Counted from the stretch's first letter, positions 7,771-18,845 are shown. The stretch is 64,000 nucleotides of DNA from Streptococcus suis (GCF_024509525.1 NZ_JAMWEM010000002.1:1-64000), one strand, 5' to 3'. Made by a program: numbers and translations. Notes: a model not told the origin generated them from the letters alone.

Positions 7771-8574
7771 CTATTCACTAATGTAATTCAACAATCTTTC
7801 TAAAATATCATGTGTAACTTTTAAGTTGTATTGTTCAAGAAGGTGACTTCGCAAATCTATAACTAACAGTAAGGAATTTTTATAGGCTTCAAATAATTCT
7901 ACCTTATCTAATCGAGCAGTGGTCTTTGCAAACTTTTTATAATTTTCAAGGCTAATTTCTTTTTCAAGGTTCTTACTCATATTTAGCCAATTATCCGCAT
8001 TTTTTTCTACCATACGTATAAGTTGTAGTGTATTTTTTTGAAGTTGTGATAAGAGTTCTAATGAACGAGCATATTCTCCTCTTTTTAGAACGTTGATTCC
8101 CATCAACCATAGATTAGAGAAATTACACAACAAAAAATTAGCATTTTCTTCAGTAAGTCTATTTGGTCTTGCACCACTTATCTCTGATAAATAATTTTCT
8201 AATTGCCCTGTTTCATCGTAAATAAGCATAGCCTTCGTATCAGGAATATAACCTGAATCTTTAAACGAGGGGATTATGTTCATATCTTTTTCAGAAAGGA
8301 AATGAAATTCCCCACGTATAAGATTATCAAAAATAACTACCTCTGTTCCGTACTCATTTTTATAAAGCATCAAGTACGGAGCTACGTCAAACAACCAGTT
8401 GGATGAATCAAAGTTCGAGGTTATACTATCTTTCAAAAATATATAGAACTCTATATCAGAGTATTGGTCACCTTCTCCTTTGGTAAACGATCCATACATC
8501 ATACAAGCTGTAATTCGTTCATCTGACTCAGTAAGATTCTTAACGTTTGCAATTAATTCTTTTTGTTTTAACAT
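7771..8574 (-). CDS. Lincosamide nucleotidyltransferase Lnu(B)
   Basis: 267 residues, the full length of Lnu(B)/LinB. The N-terminal nucleotidyltransferase domain has MMYGSFTKGEGDQYSDIEFYIF (G-S and D-x-E metal ligands). A helical C-terminal half binds substrate. It adenylates lincomycin and clindamycin at the 3-hydroxyl. It lies 53 bases downstream of lsa(E) on the same strand with no terminator in between, so the two are probably co-transcribed and share the lsa(E) attenuator. Together they give lincosamide resistance by modification and by ribosome protection. It is the signature pair of the lnu(B)-lsa(E) cluster known in enterococci, staphylococci and S. suis. Confidence 0.95.
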   Translation of the reverse strand: MLKQKELIANVKNLTESDERITACMMYGSFTKGEGDQYSDIEFYIFLKDSITSNFDSSNWLFDVAPYLMLYKNEYGTEVVIFDNLIRGEFHFLSEKDMNIIPSFKDSGYIPDTKAMLIYDETGQLENYLSEISGARPNRLTEENANFLLCNFSNLWLMGINVLKRGEYARSLELLSQLQKNTLQLIRMVEKNADNWLNMSKNLEKEISLENYKKFAKTTARLDKVELFEAYKNSLLLVIDLRSHLLEQYNLKVTHDILERLLNYISE

Positions 8575-8627
8575 TTCTTCACCCTTTCATGTAAATATCT
8601 TTTAGTTATTGTGGCAACTCAAAATCT

Positions 8628-10112
8628 CTACAAACCTAAATTAATATTTTTCGTACAAATGTTATTGCAAAAAGCATCATCATGCTCCACAAACAATAGT
8701 GTAGGACAATATTCCAAAATCATTTTTTCAATTTGGATACGTGAAAAAATATCAATATAGTTCAATGGCTCATCCCATATATACAAATGTGCACTTTCAC
8801 AAAGGCTTTTAGCAATTAGTACTTTCTTTTTCTGACCAGCACTAAAATCCACCATGTTCTTATCAAACTGCTCTCTATTAAAATCCAGTTTACGAAGAAT
8901 CGTTTTAAATAGAGTTTCATCGATCTTATTATTATAGGCAAATTCAGATAGATTACCTTTTAAATATGAAGTATCTTGCGAAATATAAGAAATTTTTAGT
9001 CCACTTGCTAGCATAAAATTTCCGGTAAATTTAATATCATCTCCATTAATCAATTTTAGGATACTAGACTTACCACTCCCATTTTTTCCGATAATGGCAA
9101 CTCTATCACCAATATTGACTCTGAAATTAAGATTACTGCATACTTCTTTATCTCCATAAGACAATGATAAATCATTCGCTTCTATTAAGCACTCTTTGTG
9201 AAATTCAAGTGGTGAAATTTTTAAGTCATCATATTGTTCAATGTTGTGGAGCAGTTCTGATTTTTGTAAAACGGCTTCCTGATGTCTTGACTCAATATTT
9301 TTGGCACGTTTCATCGCTTTTGCAGCCTTATGTCCAACATAACCCTTATCCAGTTTTGAACCAGAATTTGTTGTTCCATATTTACTTTTTTCTACTTTAT
9401 TTGACCAGTTTGAACTACGTTTTGCTGCATAAGACAACCTTCCTATTTCTTTAAGGAGTTTCTTGTTTTCTGCCAGTTCAAAATTATCTTGTAACGTTTT
9501 GTTCTCCCACCAAGAAGTAAAATTTCCCTTTTGGATTTCGATATTCGTTTTATTGATAGATAGTATATGGTCAACACATTGATCAAGTAGACTCCTATCA
9601 TGAGATACCAAAATAAACCCCTTCTTGCGTTTCAAATAGTTTTGCACTACATTACGTGCATCGAGGTCAAGATGGTTTGTAGGTTCATCAATAAGCAGGA
9701 AACAACTCGTTGTAAGGAATAAAGCTGCAAGAAGGACCTTCGTTTGCTCACCATTTGACAATGTATTAAACGGACGATATAAAGCATCTTCTTGAACATC
9801 AAGCAATGATATTTCACGAAAAATCTCCCAATCCATACATTCCGTACAAATACTCTTCATTACTTCAATTGTATATAGACTCTTATCTTCCACATCATAA
9901 GGAAAATACTCAAACTTAACTGTAGAACTTATATTGCCGGAATACGCATATTTGCCAAGCAGTAAATTTAAGAAAGTAGTTTTACCGCGTCCGTTTCTTC
10001 CAATAAAACCGAGTTTCCAATCTGTATCTATCTGAAAACTTACATTTTCAAAAATATTGTCATAACTTCCTTCATATGAAAAAGTTAGATTTGAAACATT
10101 TATTAAGGACAT
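8628..10112 (-). CDS. ABC-F ribosomal protection protein Lsa(E)
   Basis: 494 residues, the exact length of Lsa(E). There are two ABC domains and no membrane segment. ABC1 has Walker A GFIGRNGRGKTT, signature LSNGEQTK and Walker B FLLIDEPTNHLD. ABC2 has AIIGKNGSGKSS, FSAGQKKK and LYIWDEPLNYID. The linker between them (about residues 200-300, Lys-rich) is the antibiotic-resistance domain that reaches the peptidyl-transferase centre. It confers resistance to pleuromutilins, lincosamides and streptogramin A. RBS AAAGGAGG precedes the ATG. The roughly 390-base upstream region carries a leader peptide and an attenuator. Confidence 0.95.
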   Translation of the reverse strand: MSLINVSNLTFSYEGSYDNIFENVSFQIDTDWKLGFIGRNGRGKTTFLNLLLGKYAYSGNISSTVKFEYFPYDVEDKSLYTIEVMKSICTECMDWEIFREISLLDVQEDALYRPFNTLSNGEQTKVLLAALFLTTSCFLLIDEPTNHLDLDARNVVQNYLKRKKGFILVSHDRSLLDQCVDHILSINKTNIEIQKGNFTSWWENKTLQDNFELAENKKLLKEIGRLSYAAKRSSNWSNKVEKSKYGTTNSGSKLDKGYVGHKAAKAMKRAKNIESRHQEAVLQKSELLHNIEQYDDLKISPLEFHKECLIEANDLSLSYGDKEVCSNLNFRVNIGDRVAIIGKNGSGKSSILKLINGDDIKFTGNFMLASGLKISYISQDTSYLKGNLSEFAYNNKIDETLFKTILRKLDFNREQFDKNMVDFSAGQKKKVLIAKSLCESAHLYIWDEPLNYIDIFSRIQIEKMILEYCPTLLFVEHDDAFCNNICTKNINLGL

Positions 10113-10264
10113 ATATTTCTTCCTCCTTTACATTATAAAAATTTTATAAGCAAAGTTGGTTTTCGGCATTAATTACTCTATAATGTTATCCAACTCTGCA
10201 AGGATTTTGTCATGAATGACATAGTATCATTGTCTATCACGTTTATCTTCCTTTCTTTTACAAA

Positions 10265-10299
10265 TATTAAAAGCCGCAAGAAAGTAAATTCTTACGGCT
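10265..10299 (-). terminator. Intrinsic terminator in the lsa(E) leader
   Basis: Stem AGCCGtAAGAA / TTCTTgCGGCT (10299-10289 with 10282-10272), 6-base loop, followed on the minus strand by TTTTAATATTT. It lies about 150 bases upstream of the lsa(E) start, so it is an attenuator rather than an end-of-gene terminator. Confidence 0.75.
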
Positions 10300-10454
10300 C
10301 AAAAACAAATACTATTATTACCTTTTGTTATACATAACATAAGGTTACTGTAATGTATTATTGAGTGTAGAATACTTAACTTTCTTGCAATTTGCATAAC
10401 AAAACAAACGGTTCTATAGCCGTTTCTTTAAATATCTTATTATGCATCATATAA

Positions 10455-10475
10455 TTAGCAAGAAAAGTTATACAT
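10455..10475 (-). CDS. Leader peptide MYNFSC for lsa(E)
   Basis: ATG TAT AAC TTT TCT TGC TAA, preceded by GGAGG with 7-base spacing, the best RBS in the region. Its codons 3-6 are the A arm of the attenuator. Length and position match the tiny upstream frames that control ABC-F and macrolide-resistance genes. A second in-frame stretch (10376-10450) has no RBS and is not called. Confidence 0.6.
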   Translation of the reverse strand: MYNFSC

Positions 10476-10499
10476 TCTTCCACCTCCAAGTCGTTTTAT

Positions 10500-10643
10500 T
10501 ATATCATATTATCTTCAAAAATCCAATATAATTTTTCTGCTTTTGTGATTTTTCTGTTTTTTTCTAAAGATTACAACTCTATATCAATTCTGACTTTTGA
10601 CTTGAATTTATCGTGAGTTTATCTTCATATTATCACAACTTTT
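10500..10643. other. AT-rich spacer upstream of the lsa(E) leader
   Basis: No gene seen. The promoter for the lsa(E) leader must lie here (minus-strand reading TATAATATGATAT-like AT-rich boxes near 10500-10515), but no single -35/-10 pair stands out. Confidence 0.35.
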
Positions 10644-10829
10644 TCATATTTCCATTTCGATGCCAGATTTAAAGGCTATGACGAAGTGTTCTTCATAGAC
10701 TGTAACGCTCTGGATTATCTTCCTTAGTAGCAAGCGATTAGCTTTCACAAAATCTTCTGTTTGTAGTTTTAAAAATTCATCAGGATTTTCTAACTCAACC
10801 TCAAAATATTTCATTTTACATTCCCTCAT
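10644..10829 (-). pseudogene. Serine recombinase C-terminal remnant
   Basis: About 61 residues from MRECKMKYFEVELENPDEF. The segment LLLRKIIQSVTVYEEHFVIAFKSG-IE is the C-terminal strand pair seen at the end of large serine recombinases of ICEs and IMEs. The resolvase catalytic and zinc-ribbon domains are absent. The upstream frame continues to 10871 but crosses a transcription terminator hairpin, so the start is uncertain. An ICE integrase gene normally sits at the element's end beside the attachment site, here the rlmD gene 0.4 kb away, which fits a decayed integration module. Confidence 0.5.
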
Positions 10830-10859
10830 TTCATTTATTGATAAATTGAGTTTACAAAA

Positions 10860-10886
10860 AAGAGTGGACAATTTTTGTCTACTCTT
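10860..10886 (-). terminator. Intrinsic terminator hairpin
   Basis: Minus strand: AAGAGTAGACA, short A-rich loop, TGTCCACTCTT, then TTTTTTG. Stem of 11 pairs with one G-U. It ends whatever is transcribed from the roughly 270-bp stretch to its right, in which no coding sequence is seen. Confidence 0.7.
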
Positions 10887-11155
10887 AACCTTTAAAATAG
10901 TTTTTTTTAATCGATTTGAAGTTGCCTAAATTATTACTTATTCGGTAAAATGAAGTATTGCTTTCAACAGATTTCCTTCAACTACACTTCACTTGATTCA
11001 AACAAGGTGGGTACGTTTCTATTCCCACAAACTCCTTGTCAATGGAAATAAACACGTACCCACAGGGTAAATGGAAATAGATTTTGATAATTTCTTGCTA
11101 TCACTTCTACTCACTCCAAAAAATTTCTCACTCTAATACTTCCCCCCATACGACA
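10887..11155. other. Non-coding end of the mobile element near rlmD
   Basis: No gene. It contains the long inverted repeat at 11007-11063 and a 10-bp direct repeat aatggaaata at 11041-11050 and 11070-11079. Probably the terminal region of the ICE or its remnant. Confidence 0.5.
11007..11063. repeat. Imperfect 21-bp inverted repeat, candidate recombinase site
   Basis: Left arm GTGGGTACGTttcTATTcCCA (11007-11027) is matched by the complement of 11043-11063 at 18 of 21 positions, with the outer 10 bp (GTGGGTACGT) perfect. The 15-base centre includes CTCCTTG. The position beside a serine recombinase remnant and about 0.15 kb from the integration target suggests a recombination or regulatory site. 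Not proven. Confidence 0.6.
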
Positions 11156-11179
11156 AAAAGCCTTGCAATCAAGGCTTTT
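11156..11179. terminator. Bidirectional terminator after rlmD
   Basis: AAAAGCCTTG - CAAT - CAAGGCTTTT, a perfect 10-bp stem with A/T runs on both sides. It lies 26 bases past the rlmD stop on the minus strand. Confidence 0.9.
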
Positions 11180-11204
11180 CATTATCCCTTTCGTTCAAAG
11201 GTTT

Positions 11205-12608
<1,404 letters not shown>

Positions 12609-12625
12609 CTAGTATATCACATTTC

Positions 12626-13921
12626 TTAGCGTAAGCCCAATTCAGCTAAGCGTTGCTTGTATTTTTCAAAATCAATTTTTAGACCTGAACCACCATAGAC
12701 ATCATACTCATCAATCCAGTCTCCATTTTCTGGAACAGTAGTACGTTCAACACCATTTGCACCGTCCATCGCTATAAAAATCCCTTTCGTTATCAAGAAA
12801 CTACCAGGAACATTGGTAGAGGTAAGAGCATAGACCTTACCTGCCGCTTCTGATCCTGTAAAAAGCTTGGTTGGATCTTTAATTTGTGCGAAAATCGCTG
12901 CCATAACTTGTTGTTGCCGCTTCGTACGACCATAATCCCCTTCATCATCCTTACGAAAACGAGCATAATTTAATAGAGTGCGACCGTCCATTTGTTGCTG
13001 GCCAACAGAGATTGTCTGATTTGGCACGATTCCATTTTCCATATTTAAGTCATCTGGAACCTCAACGGAACTAACTGGCATTCCATCTATCGTAGAGAAT
13101 TGAGCATCAATGGTTACACCATTTGGAAAGAGAGTATCAATCGCTGTTGCAAATGTAGAGAAATCAATCATTGCATAATACTGAATATCTATGTCGAAAT
13201 TCTCCTTCAAGACCTGACGGACATTTTCAGCACCTCGACCATTATTCTGCTCCCCGAAAGTATAAGCTGTATTCAGTTTATAATCATAACCATCAATGTC
13301 AATCAACGTGTCGCGCATAAAGCTAACCATTTTGACCTTGTTATCACTATTGTTCACGTTTAAAACCATAATAGAGTCTGTTCGAGTCATATCAGAAGTT
13401 TCCCCAACTCGACCATCTGTTCCCAGAATTAAAATATTAACACCATCTGAAGATGCTTCTCCATTAAATAATTCTGATTGCGGATGATCTGAAACACTAG
13501 AATATCCCTTATAGAACATGAAGCCAAGTGAACCAACAAAAAGTAGGATGGCAATTAACAGCATCCAGAATATTCGTTTAACAGTCCTAAAACGCTTCTT
13601 GGGTTTCTTTGGTTTGACCTTCGGTACAGAGGAAGTCTTAGCAGTTTGCTGCCTCTGTTTTTTTCGTCTCCTATTTTCCTTAGGATAAGGAGGCAAGAGT
13701 AAATTTTCCTCCTCGACTTGATCAATCTCATTCTCAAAATAACTATGCTCTGGCTCACCTGAAGTGTGAGCAAAATCTGCTACACTGCTTACAGATCCTG
13801 ACTTATATTCTAAAAATTCTAATTCTCTTTTTTCCTTATCATTCAAATAATGAATGTTCTTTCGGAGATAATCTAAACGTAATTCCTCATGGTGATTGAG
13901 GTTACCACTATTTCGCGTCAT
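12626..13921 (-). CDS. LytR-CpsA-Psr (LCP) family cell-wall ligase
   Basis: 431 residues. Cytoplasmic charged N-terminus (about 1-115, Lys/Arg-rich before the membrane), one membrane segment (about 117-138), then an extracellular LCP domain. LCP marks are NILILGTDGR, DMTRTDSIMVLNV, SFMRDTLIDIDG, and LNYARFRKDDEGDYGRTKRQ with the Arg residues that bind pyrophosphate. LCP enzymes transfer polyprenyl-linked glycopolymers to peptidoglycan. It begins 15 bases after pheA, the arrangement of the psr gene next to pheA in pneumococcus. A rhamnose polysaccharide locus 25 kb away could supply a substrate; that link is inferred. Confidence 0.9.
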   Translation of the reverse strand: MTRNSGNLNHHEELRLDYLRKNIHYLNDKEKRELEFLEYKSGSVSSVADFAHTSGEPEHSYFENEIDQVEEENLLLPPYPKENRRRKKQRQQTAKTSSVPKVKPKKPKKRFRTVKRIFWMLLIAILLFVGSLGFMFYKGYSSVSDHPQSELFNGEASSDGVNILILGTDGRVGETSDMTRTDSIMVLNVNNSDNKVKMVSFMRDTLIDIDGYDYKLNTAYTFGEQNNGRGAENVRQVLKENFDIDIQYYAMIDFSTFATAIDTLFPNGVTIDAQFSTIDGMPVSSVEVPDDLNMENGIVPNQTISVGQQQMDGRTLLNYARFRKDDEGDYGRTKRQQQVMAAIFAQIKDPTKLFTGSEAAGKVYALTSTNVPGSFLITKGIFIAMDGANGVERTTVPENGDWIDEYDVYGGSGLKIDFEKYKQRLAELGLR

Positions 13922-13936
13922 AATTTTTTCCTTACC

Positions 13937-14764
13937 TTACTCAGCTATGTAGACCAAGTAGTCCCCTAAAATTTTATAAGAAATTCCTAGACTTGTCAAT
14001 TCTTTTAGGGCATAGCTGAGCAAATCAGCCTGTTGGTTTTCCGCATCGATGATGAAGAAATACTCACCTAGTGCCGTTTTCAATGGCCGACTTTCTATCT
14101 TGGTCAGGTCAATCCCACGCCAAGCAAAAACGGACATGGCCTTGTAAAGAGCACCTGGCAAGTTATCTGGCAAAGTCAGTGCCAAGGATACCTTCCTCTC
14201 CTGCTCCTGCAAGTCAAGATTAGCCTCCTGATGCCCCAGGAGCCAAAAACGTGTAAAATTCTGGCTGATTTCCTGAATATCCTGAGCTACCACTTCCAAA
14301 CCATACTCATCAGCTGCTGCATGAGGAGCGATGGCTGCGAAGGGTTGCTCGGGATGCTCCGCTACAAATCGTGCCGCGTAGGCGGTGCTGGCTGTTATCT
14401 CTAATCTTGCCTGCGGATAATGCTCCTGAACGTATTTCTTGCCTTGGGCTATGGCCTGCGGGTGCGAGTAGACAACCTCAATCGGCTTGTCTACACTGGT
14501 GGCCAAGAGTTGCTGGGCGATAGGCTGTACAACTTCTGCAACCGCATGAATTTCCGCCTGATGAAAGAGGTAGTCAATGGTCTCATGGACGCTACCTTCG
14601 ATGGAGTTTTCTACTGGTACCACGGCGTAGTCCACCTGACCAGCTTCATAGGCCTTGATGACTTCTGTGATAGTTGAAAAATCCAGCAAGTCACTATTTG
14701 GAAAAGCCTGCTGGGCAACGTGGTGGGTAAAGGACCCGCGTGGGCCTAAGTAAGCTATATGCAT
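13937..14764 (-). CDS. Prephenate dehydratase
   Basis: 275 residues. It opens IAYLGPRGSFTHHVAQQAF, the canonical start of PheA dehydratases. The catalytic-site motif is in NFTRFWLLG (TRF), and an ACT domain occupies about 190-275 (ALYKAMSVFAWRGIDLTKIESRP, the ESRP Phe-binding motif). It converts prephenate to phenylpyruvate and is inhibited by phenylalanine through ACT. Its start overlaps the aroK end by 10 bases, so the two are translationally coupled. Monofunctional length; no chorismate mutase domain is fused. Confidence 0.96.
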   Translation of the reverse strand: MHIAYLGPRGSFTHHVAQQAFPNSDLLDFSTITEVIKAYEAGQVDYAVVPVENSIEGSVHETIDYLFHQAEIHAVAEVVQPIAQQLLATSVDKPIEVVYSHPQAIAQGKKYVQEHYPQARLEITASTAYAARFVAEHPEQPFAAIAPHAAADEYGLEVVAQDIQEISQNFTRFWLLGHQEANLDLQEQERKVSLALTLPDNLPGALYKAMSVFAWRGIDLTKIESRPLKTALGEYFFIIDAENQQADLLSYALKELTSLGISYKILGDYLVYIAE

Positions 14765-15246
14765 TCGATAATCCTTGCTATTTCTTTTGGACTTCTGTGA
14801 TCCGTATTGATAATCAAGTCAGATAGTCCCTCATAGAGTTCCATACGGCGATCGTAGATACCGTGGAAGTCCTCTTTAGAGTTATTGAGAAAGAGTGGTC
14901 GTTGAAAGACCTTATCGTTTTGAATCCGCTCATAAAGCACCTCAAAAGAAGCTGCCAAAAGAACATTGTACTTGCGATTGGCCCGCAAGAGTTCTCTATT
15001 CTTTTCTGAAATAACGACACCGCCACCTGTTGAGATGACAATATCACCTTCTAAGGCCAAGAGTTCTTCCAAGGTTTCCGATTCTAACTTCCGAAAGGCT
15101 GGCTCTCCCTCTTTAGCAAAATATTCTGAAATGGACATACCGATTTTTTCCTCGATAATGGTGTCCATATCGTAAAGTGGCTTGTTGAGGCAACTAGCTA
15201 CCGTTGTCTTACCAGCCCCCATAAATCCTAATAAAATAATAGCCAT
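14755..15246 (-). CDS. Shikimate kinase
   Basis: 163 residues. P-loop LLGFMGAGKTTVA at the N-terminus, DMDTIIEEKIG (Mg and shikimate binding), FRKLESETL (shikimate Arg), and STGGGVV. It phosphorylates shikimate to shikimate-3-phosphate. It lies 6 bases after aroA and overlaps pheA, in the aroA-aroK-pheA-psr operon. Confidence 0.96.
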   Translation of the reverse strand: MAIILLGFMGAGKTTVASCLNKPLYDMDTIIEEKIGMSISEYFAKEGEPAFRKLESETLEELLALEGDIVISTGGGVVISEKNRELLRANRKYNVLLAASFEVLYERIQNDKVFQRPLFLNNSKEDFHGIYDRRMELYEGLSDLIINTDHRSPKEIARIIECI

Positions 15247-15252
15247 AACTTT

Positions 15253-16560
<1,308 letters not shown>

Positions 16561-16565
16561 CTACT

Positions 16566-16574
16566 ATTTTACCA
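16566..16574 (-). promoter_or_regulatory. Extended -10 promoter of aroA
   Basis: Minus strand TGGTAAAAT (TG-N-TAAAAT), about 30 bases before the aroA start codon. No good -35 box is visible at the right distance. Confidence 0.5.
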
Positions 16575-16684
16575 TATTTTCAAGGAATTTTCTGATTTTT
16601 ATGACAATTCCTGATAGAAACAAGACTTATTTCATGAAATAGTCAGAATTTACTGTAAATTTGCCCAAAAAGCTCATCTGACAG

Positions 16685-16713
16685 TTTCAATCTTGCTAGA
16701 ATCATGATATAAT
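16685..16713 (+). promoter_or_regulatory. Promoter of the aroF-aroG-aroE-aroB operon
   Basis: TATAAT at 16708-16713 extended by TGA, with a weak TTTCAA at 16685-16690 and 17-base spacing. It drives the plus-strand DAHP synthase operon and is divergent from aroA. Confidence 0.65.
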
Positions 16714-16747
16714 TGAAGGAATTATGAAGAAATAAGGAGATTTTCCC

Positions 16748-17767
16748 GTGTTTACACCCATTAGTGAAAAAATTGATATCAATCAAGTCAGAGAACATTC
16801 AAAACTGTCCCCTGAAACCCTTGCTAAAAAGGAAGCCCGTGACCGTGAGCTTGAAGCGATTTTGAAAGGTGAAGACGATCGCCTTCTTTTGGTGATTGGA
16901 CCATGTTCATCAGATAATGAAGAAGCTGTCCTGGACTATGCTCACCGCTTGGCCAAGCTCCAAGAGGAAGTCAAAGACAAGATTTTCATGGTCATGCGGG
17001 TCTACACCGCCAAGCCTCGTACCAATGGTGACGGATACAAGGGGCTCATGCACCAACCAGATACTGATGCTGCTCCAAGCTTGATTAACGGTATCAAGGC
17101 TGTACGTAATTTGCACTACCGCGTCATTACGGAAACTGGCTTGACGACTGCAGACGAAATGCTCTATCCAGAAAATCTGCCATTGGTTGATGATTTGGTA
17201 TCCTATATTGCAGTGGGTGCCCGTTCTGTTGAAAACCAGCAGCATCGCTTTGTAGCTTCTGGCATTGATGTTCCAACAGGCTTGAAAAACCCAACTTCAG
17301 GCAACCTAAAAGTCATGTTCAACGGTATTTTCGCCGCTCAGAAGAAACAGTCCTTCCTCTTTAACAATACAGAAGTTGAAACTTCAGGCAACCCATTGGC
17401 TCACGTTATCCTACGTGGTGCTGTCAATGAAAACGGGAAGTATTTGCCAAACTACTACTATGATAATCTCTTGGAAACCATTGACCTCTATGATCAATTT
17501 GGCTTGAAAAATCCATTTATCATCATTGATACCAACCATGATAACTCTGGTAAAAACTATATGGAACAAATCCGCATCGTTCGCCAAACCTTGATTAACC
17601 GCGATTGGAATGAATCGATCCGTAAGTATGTTCGCGGATTTATGATTGAATCCTACATCGAAGACGGTCGTCAAGATAATCCCGATATTTATGGAAAATC
17701 CATTACAGACCCTTGCTTGGGTTGGGAAAAAACGCAAGAACTCATCCGAGAAATGTACAACAGATAG
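16748..17767 (+). CDS. DAHP synthase, type I (first copy)
   Basis: 339 residues, GTG start with AAGGAG 8 bases upstream. Motifs of the E. coli AroF/G/H type: LLVIGPCSSDNEEAV, VMRVYTAKPRTNGDGYKG, the Arg/Lys of PEP binding, GIDVPTGLKNPTSGN, and DTNHDNSGK for metal binding. It condenses PEP and erythrose-4-phosphate, the first step of the shikimate pathway. A nearly parallel copy follows 9 bases downstream. The symbol is by family only; which copy answers to which end product is not readable from sequence. Confidence 0.95.
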   Translation: MFTPISEKIDINQVREHSKLSPETLAKKEARDRELEAILKGEDDRLLLVIGPCSSDNEEAVLDYAHRLAKLQEEVKDKIFMVMRVYTAKPRTNGDGYKGLMHQPDTDAAPSLINGIKAVRNLHYRVITETGLTTADEMLYPENLPLVDDLVSYIAVGARSVENQQHRFVASGIDVPTGLKNPTSGNLKVMFNGIFAAQKKQSFLFNNTEVETSGNPLAHVILRGAVNENGKYLPNYYYDNLLETIDLYDQFGLKNPFIIIDTNHDNSGKNYMEQIRIVRQTLINRDWNESIRKYVRGFMIESYIEDGRQDNPDIYGKSITDPCLGWEKTQELIREMYNR

Positions 17768-17776
17768 GACAAGATT

Positions 17777-18802
17777 ATGGGAATTCACAAACGAAGCACC
17801 AGTTTAGACATCGATAAAGTAAAAGAACTCTCTAAGCTAGAAGGAGAGTTTCTAGCCGCAAAAAACCAGCGTGATGAAGAATTGAAAGGCATTATTCGAG
17901 GTGAAGATGACCGACTACTCTTGGTCATCGGTCCATGTTCATCCGACAATGAAGAAGCTGTTTTGGAATACGCAAACCGTTTGTCCAAACTTCAAGAAGA
18001 AGTCAAAGACAAAATCTTCATGGTCATGCGGGTTTATACCGCCAAACCACGCACCAACGGAGAAGGCTATAAGGGCCTGGTTCATCAGCCAGATACTTCT
18101 AAATTACCAGACCTTATCAACGGCATTGCTGCTGTTCGCAATCTGCACTACCGTGTCATTACAGAAACTGGCTTGACCACCGCAGATGAAATGCTCTACT
18201 CTGCCAACTACCCTCTGGTAGAAGATTTGGTATCCTACCACGCTATCGGAGCCCGTTCTGTTGAAGATCAAGAACACCGTTTCGTTGCCTCTGGTATTGA
18301 TATGCCGACGGGAATGAAAAACCCTACTTCAGGCAACCTGACTGTCATGTTCAACGCTATCTACGCTGCACAAAACAAGCAGAACTTTATCTACCGCGAT
18401 GCCGAGGTGGATACAGACGGAAATCCACTTGCTCACGCAATCCTTCGTGGTGCCAATACGGAACAAGGTACTTACGAGCCCAACTACTACTACGATATTC
18501 TCTTGAAAACCATCAAGCAATACGAACAGTTTGGACTCAAAAATCCATTTATCGTCATCGATACCAACCATGATAATTCTGGAAAAAACTATCTGGAACA
18601 AATCCGCATTGTCCGTCAAACCCTTATCAATCGTGATTGGAACGAATCCATTCGCAAATACGTTCGTGGCTTCATGATTGAATCCTACTTGGAAGACGGT
18701 CGTCAAGATAGCCCAGAGGTATTTGGTAAATCCATCACCGATCCCTGCTTGGGCTGGGAAAAAACAGAAGCCCTTATCCGCGAAATCCATCAGACCCTAT
18801 AA
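17777..18802 (+). CDS. DAHP synthase, type I (second copy)
   Basis: 341 residues with the same motifs as its neighbour (LLVIGPCSSDNEEAV, DTNHDNSGKNYLEQ, ITDPCLGWEKTE). The two proteins are highly similar throughout and differ mainly in the N-terminal 25 residues and patches around 200-240, regions that in this family contribute to feedback-inhibitor binding. Tandem pairs like this usually supply one phenylalanine- and one tyrosine-sensitive isozyme. That split is inferred here. Confidence 0.95.
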   Translation: MGIHKRSTSLDIDKVKELSKLEGEFLAAKNQRDEELKGIIRGEDDRLLLVIGPCSSDNEEAVLEYANRLSKLQEEVKDKIFMVMRVYTAKPRTNGEGYKGLVHQPDTSKLPDLINGIAAVRNLHYRVITETGLTTADEMLYSANYPLVEDLVSYHAIGARSVEDQEHRFVASGIDMPTGMKNPTSGNLTVMFNAIYAAQNKQNFIYRDAEVDTDGNPLAHAILRGANTEQGTYEPNYYYDILLKTIKQYEQFGLKNPFIVIDTNHDNSGKNYLEQIRIVRQTLINRDWNESIRKYVRGFMIESYLEDGRQDSPEVFGKSITDPCLGWEKTEALIREIHQTL

Positions 18803-18845
18803 AACTGCTCAGCAAATCAAAGAAGATAAGAATTGGAGGAAGTAA

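Larger units (their letters stand above)
10261..10500 (-). promoter_or_regulatory. lsa(E) leader with leader-peptide-controlled attenuator
   Basis: Three elements in transcription order. A: AACTTTTCTTGC (10469-10458), lying inside a 6-codon leader frame. B: GCAAGAAAGT (10388-10379). C: ACTTTCTTGC (10285-10276), the 3' arm of an intrinsic terminator. B is perfectly complementary to C (10 bp) and, with one bulge, to A. If ribosomes stall on the leader peptide and occupy A, B can pair with C and break the terminator. If not, A-B forms and the terminator folds. This is seen in sequence; the drug-responsive behaviour is inferred from other ABC-F genes. Confidence 0.65.

Noticed and set aside
10376..10450. 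Second leader frame (24 codons) in the lsa(E) leader
   Set aside because: No Shine-Dalgarno before its ATGs, and it begins just after the stop of the RBS-bearing 6-codon frame. Its end overlaps segment B, so it remains possible but unsupported.
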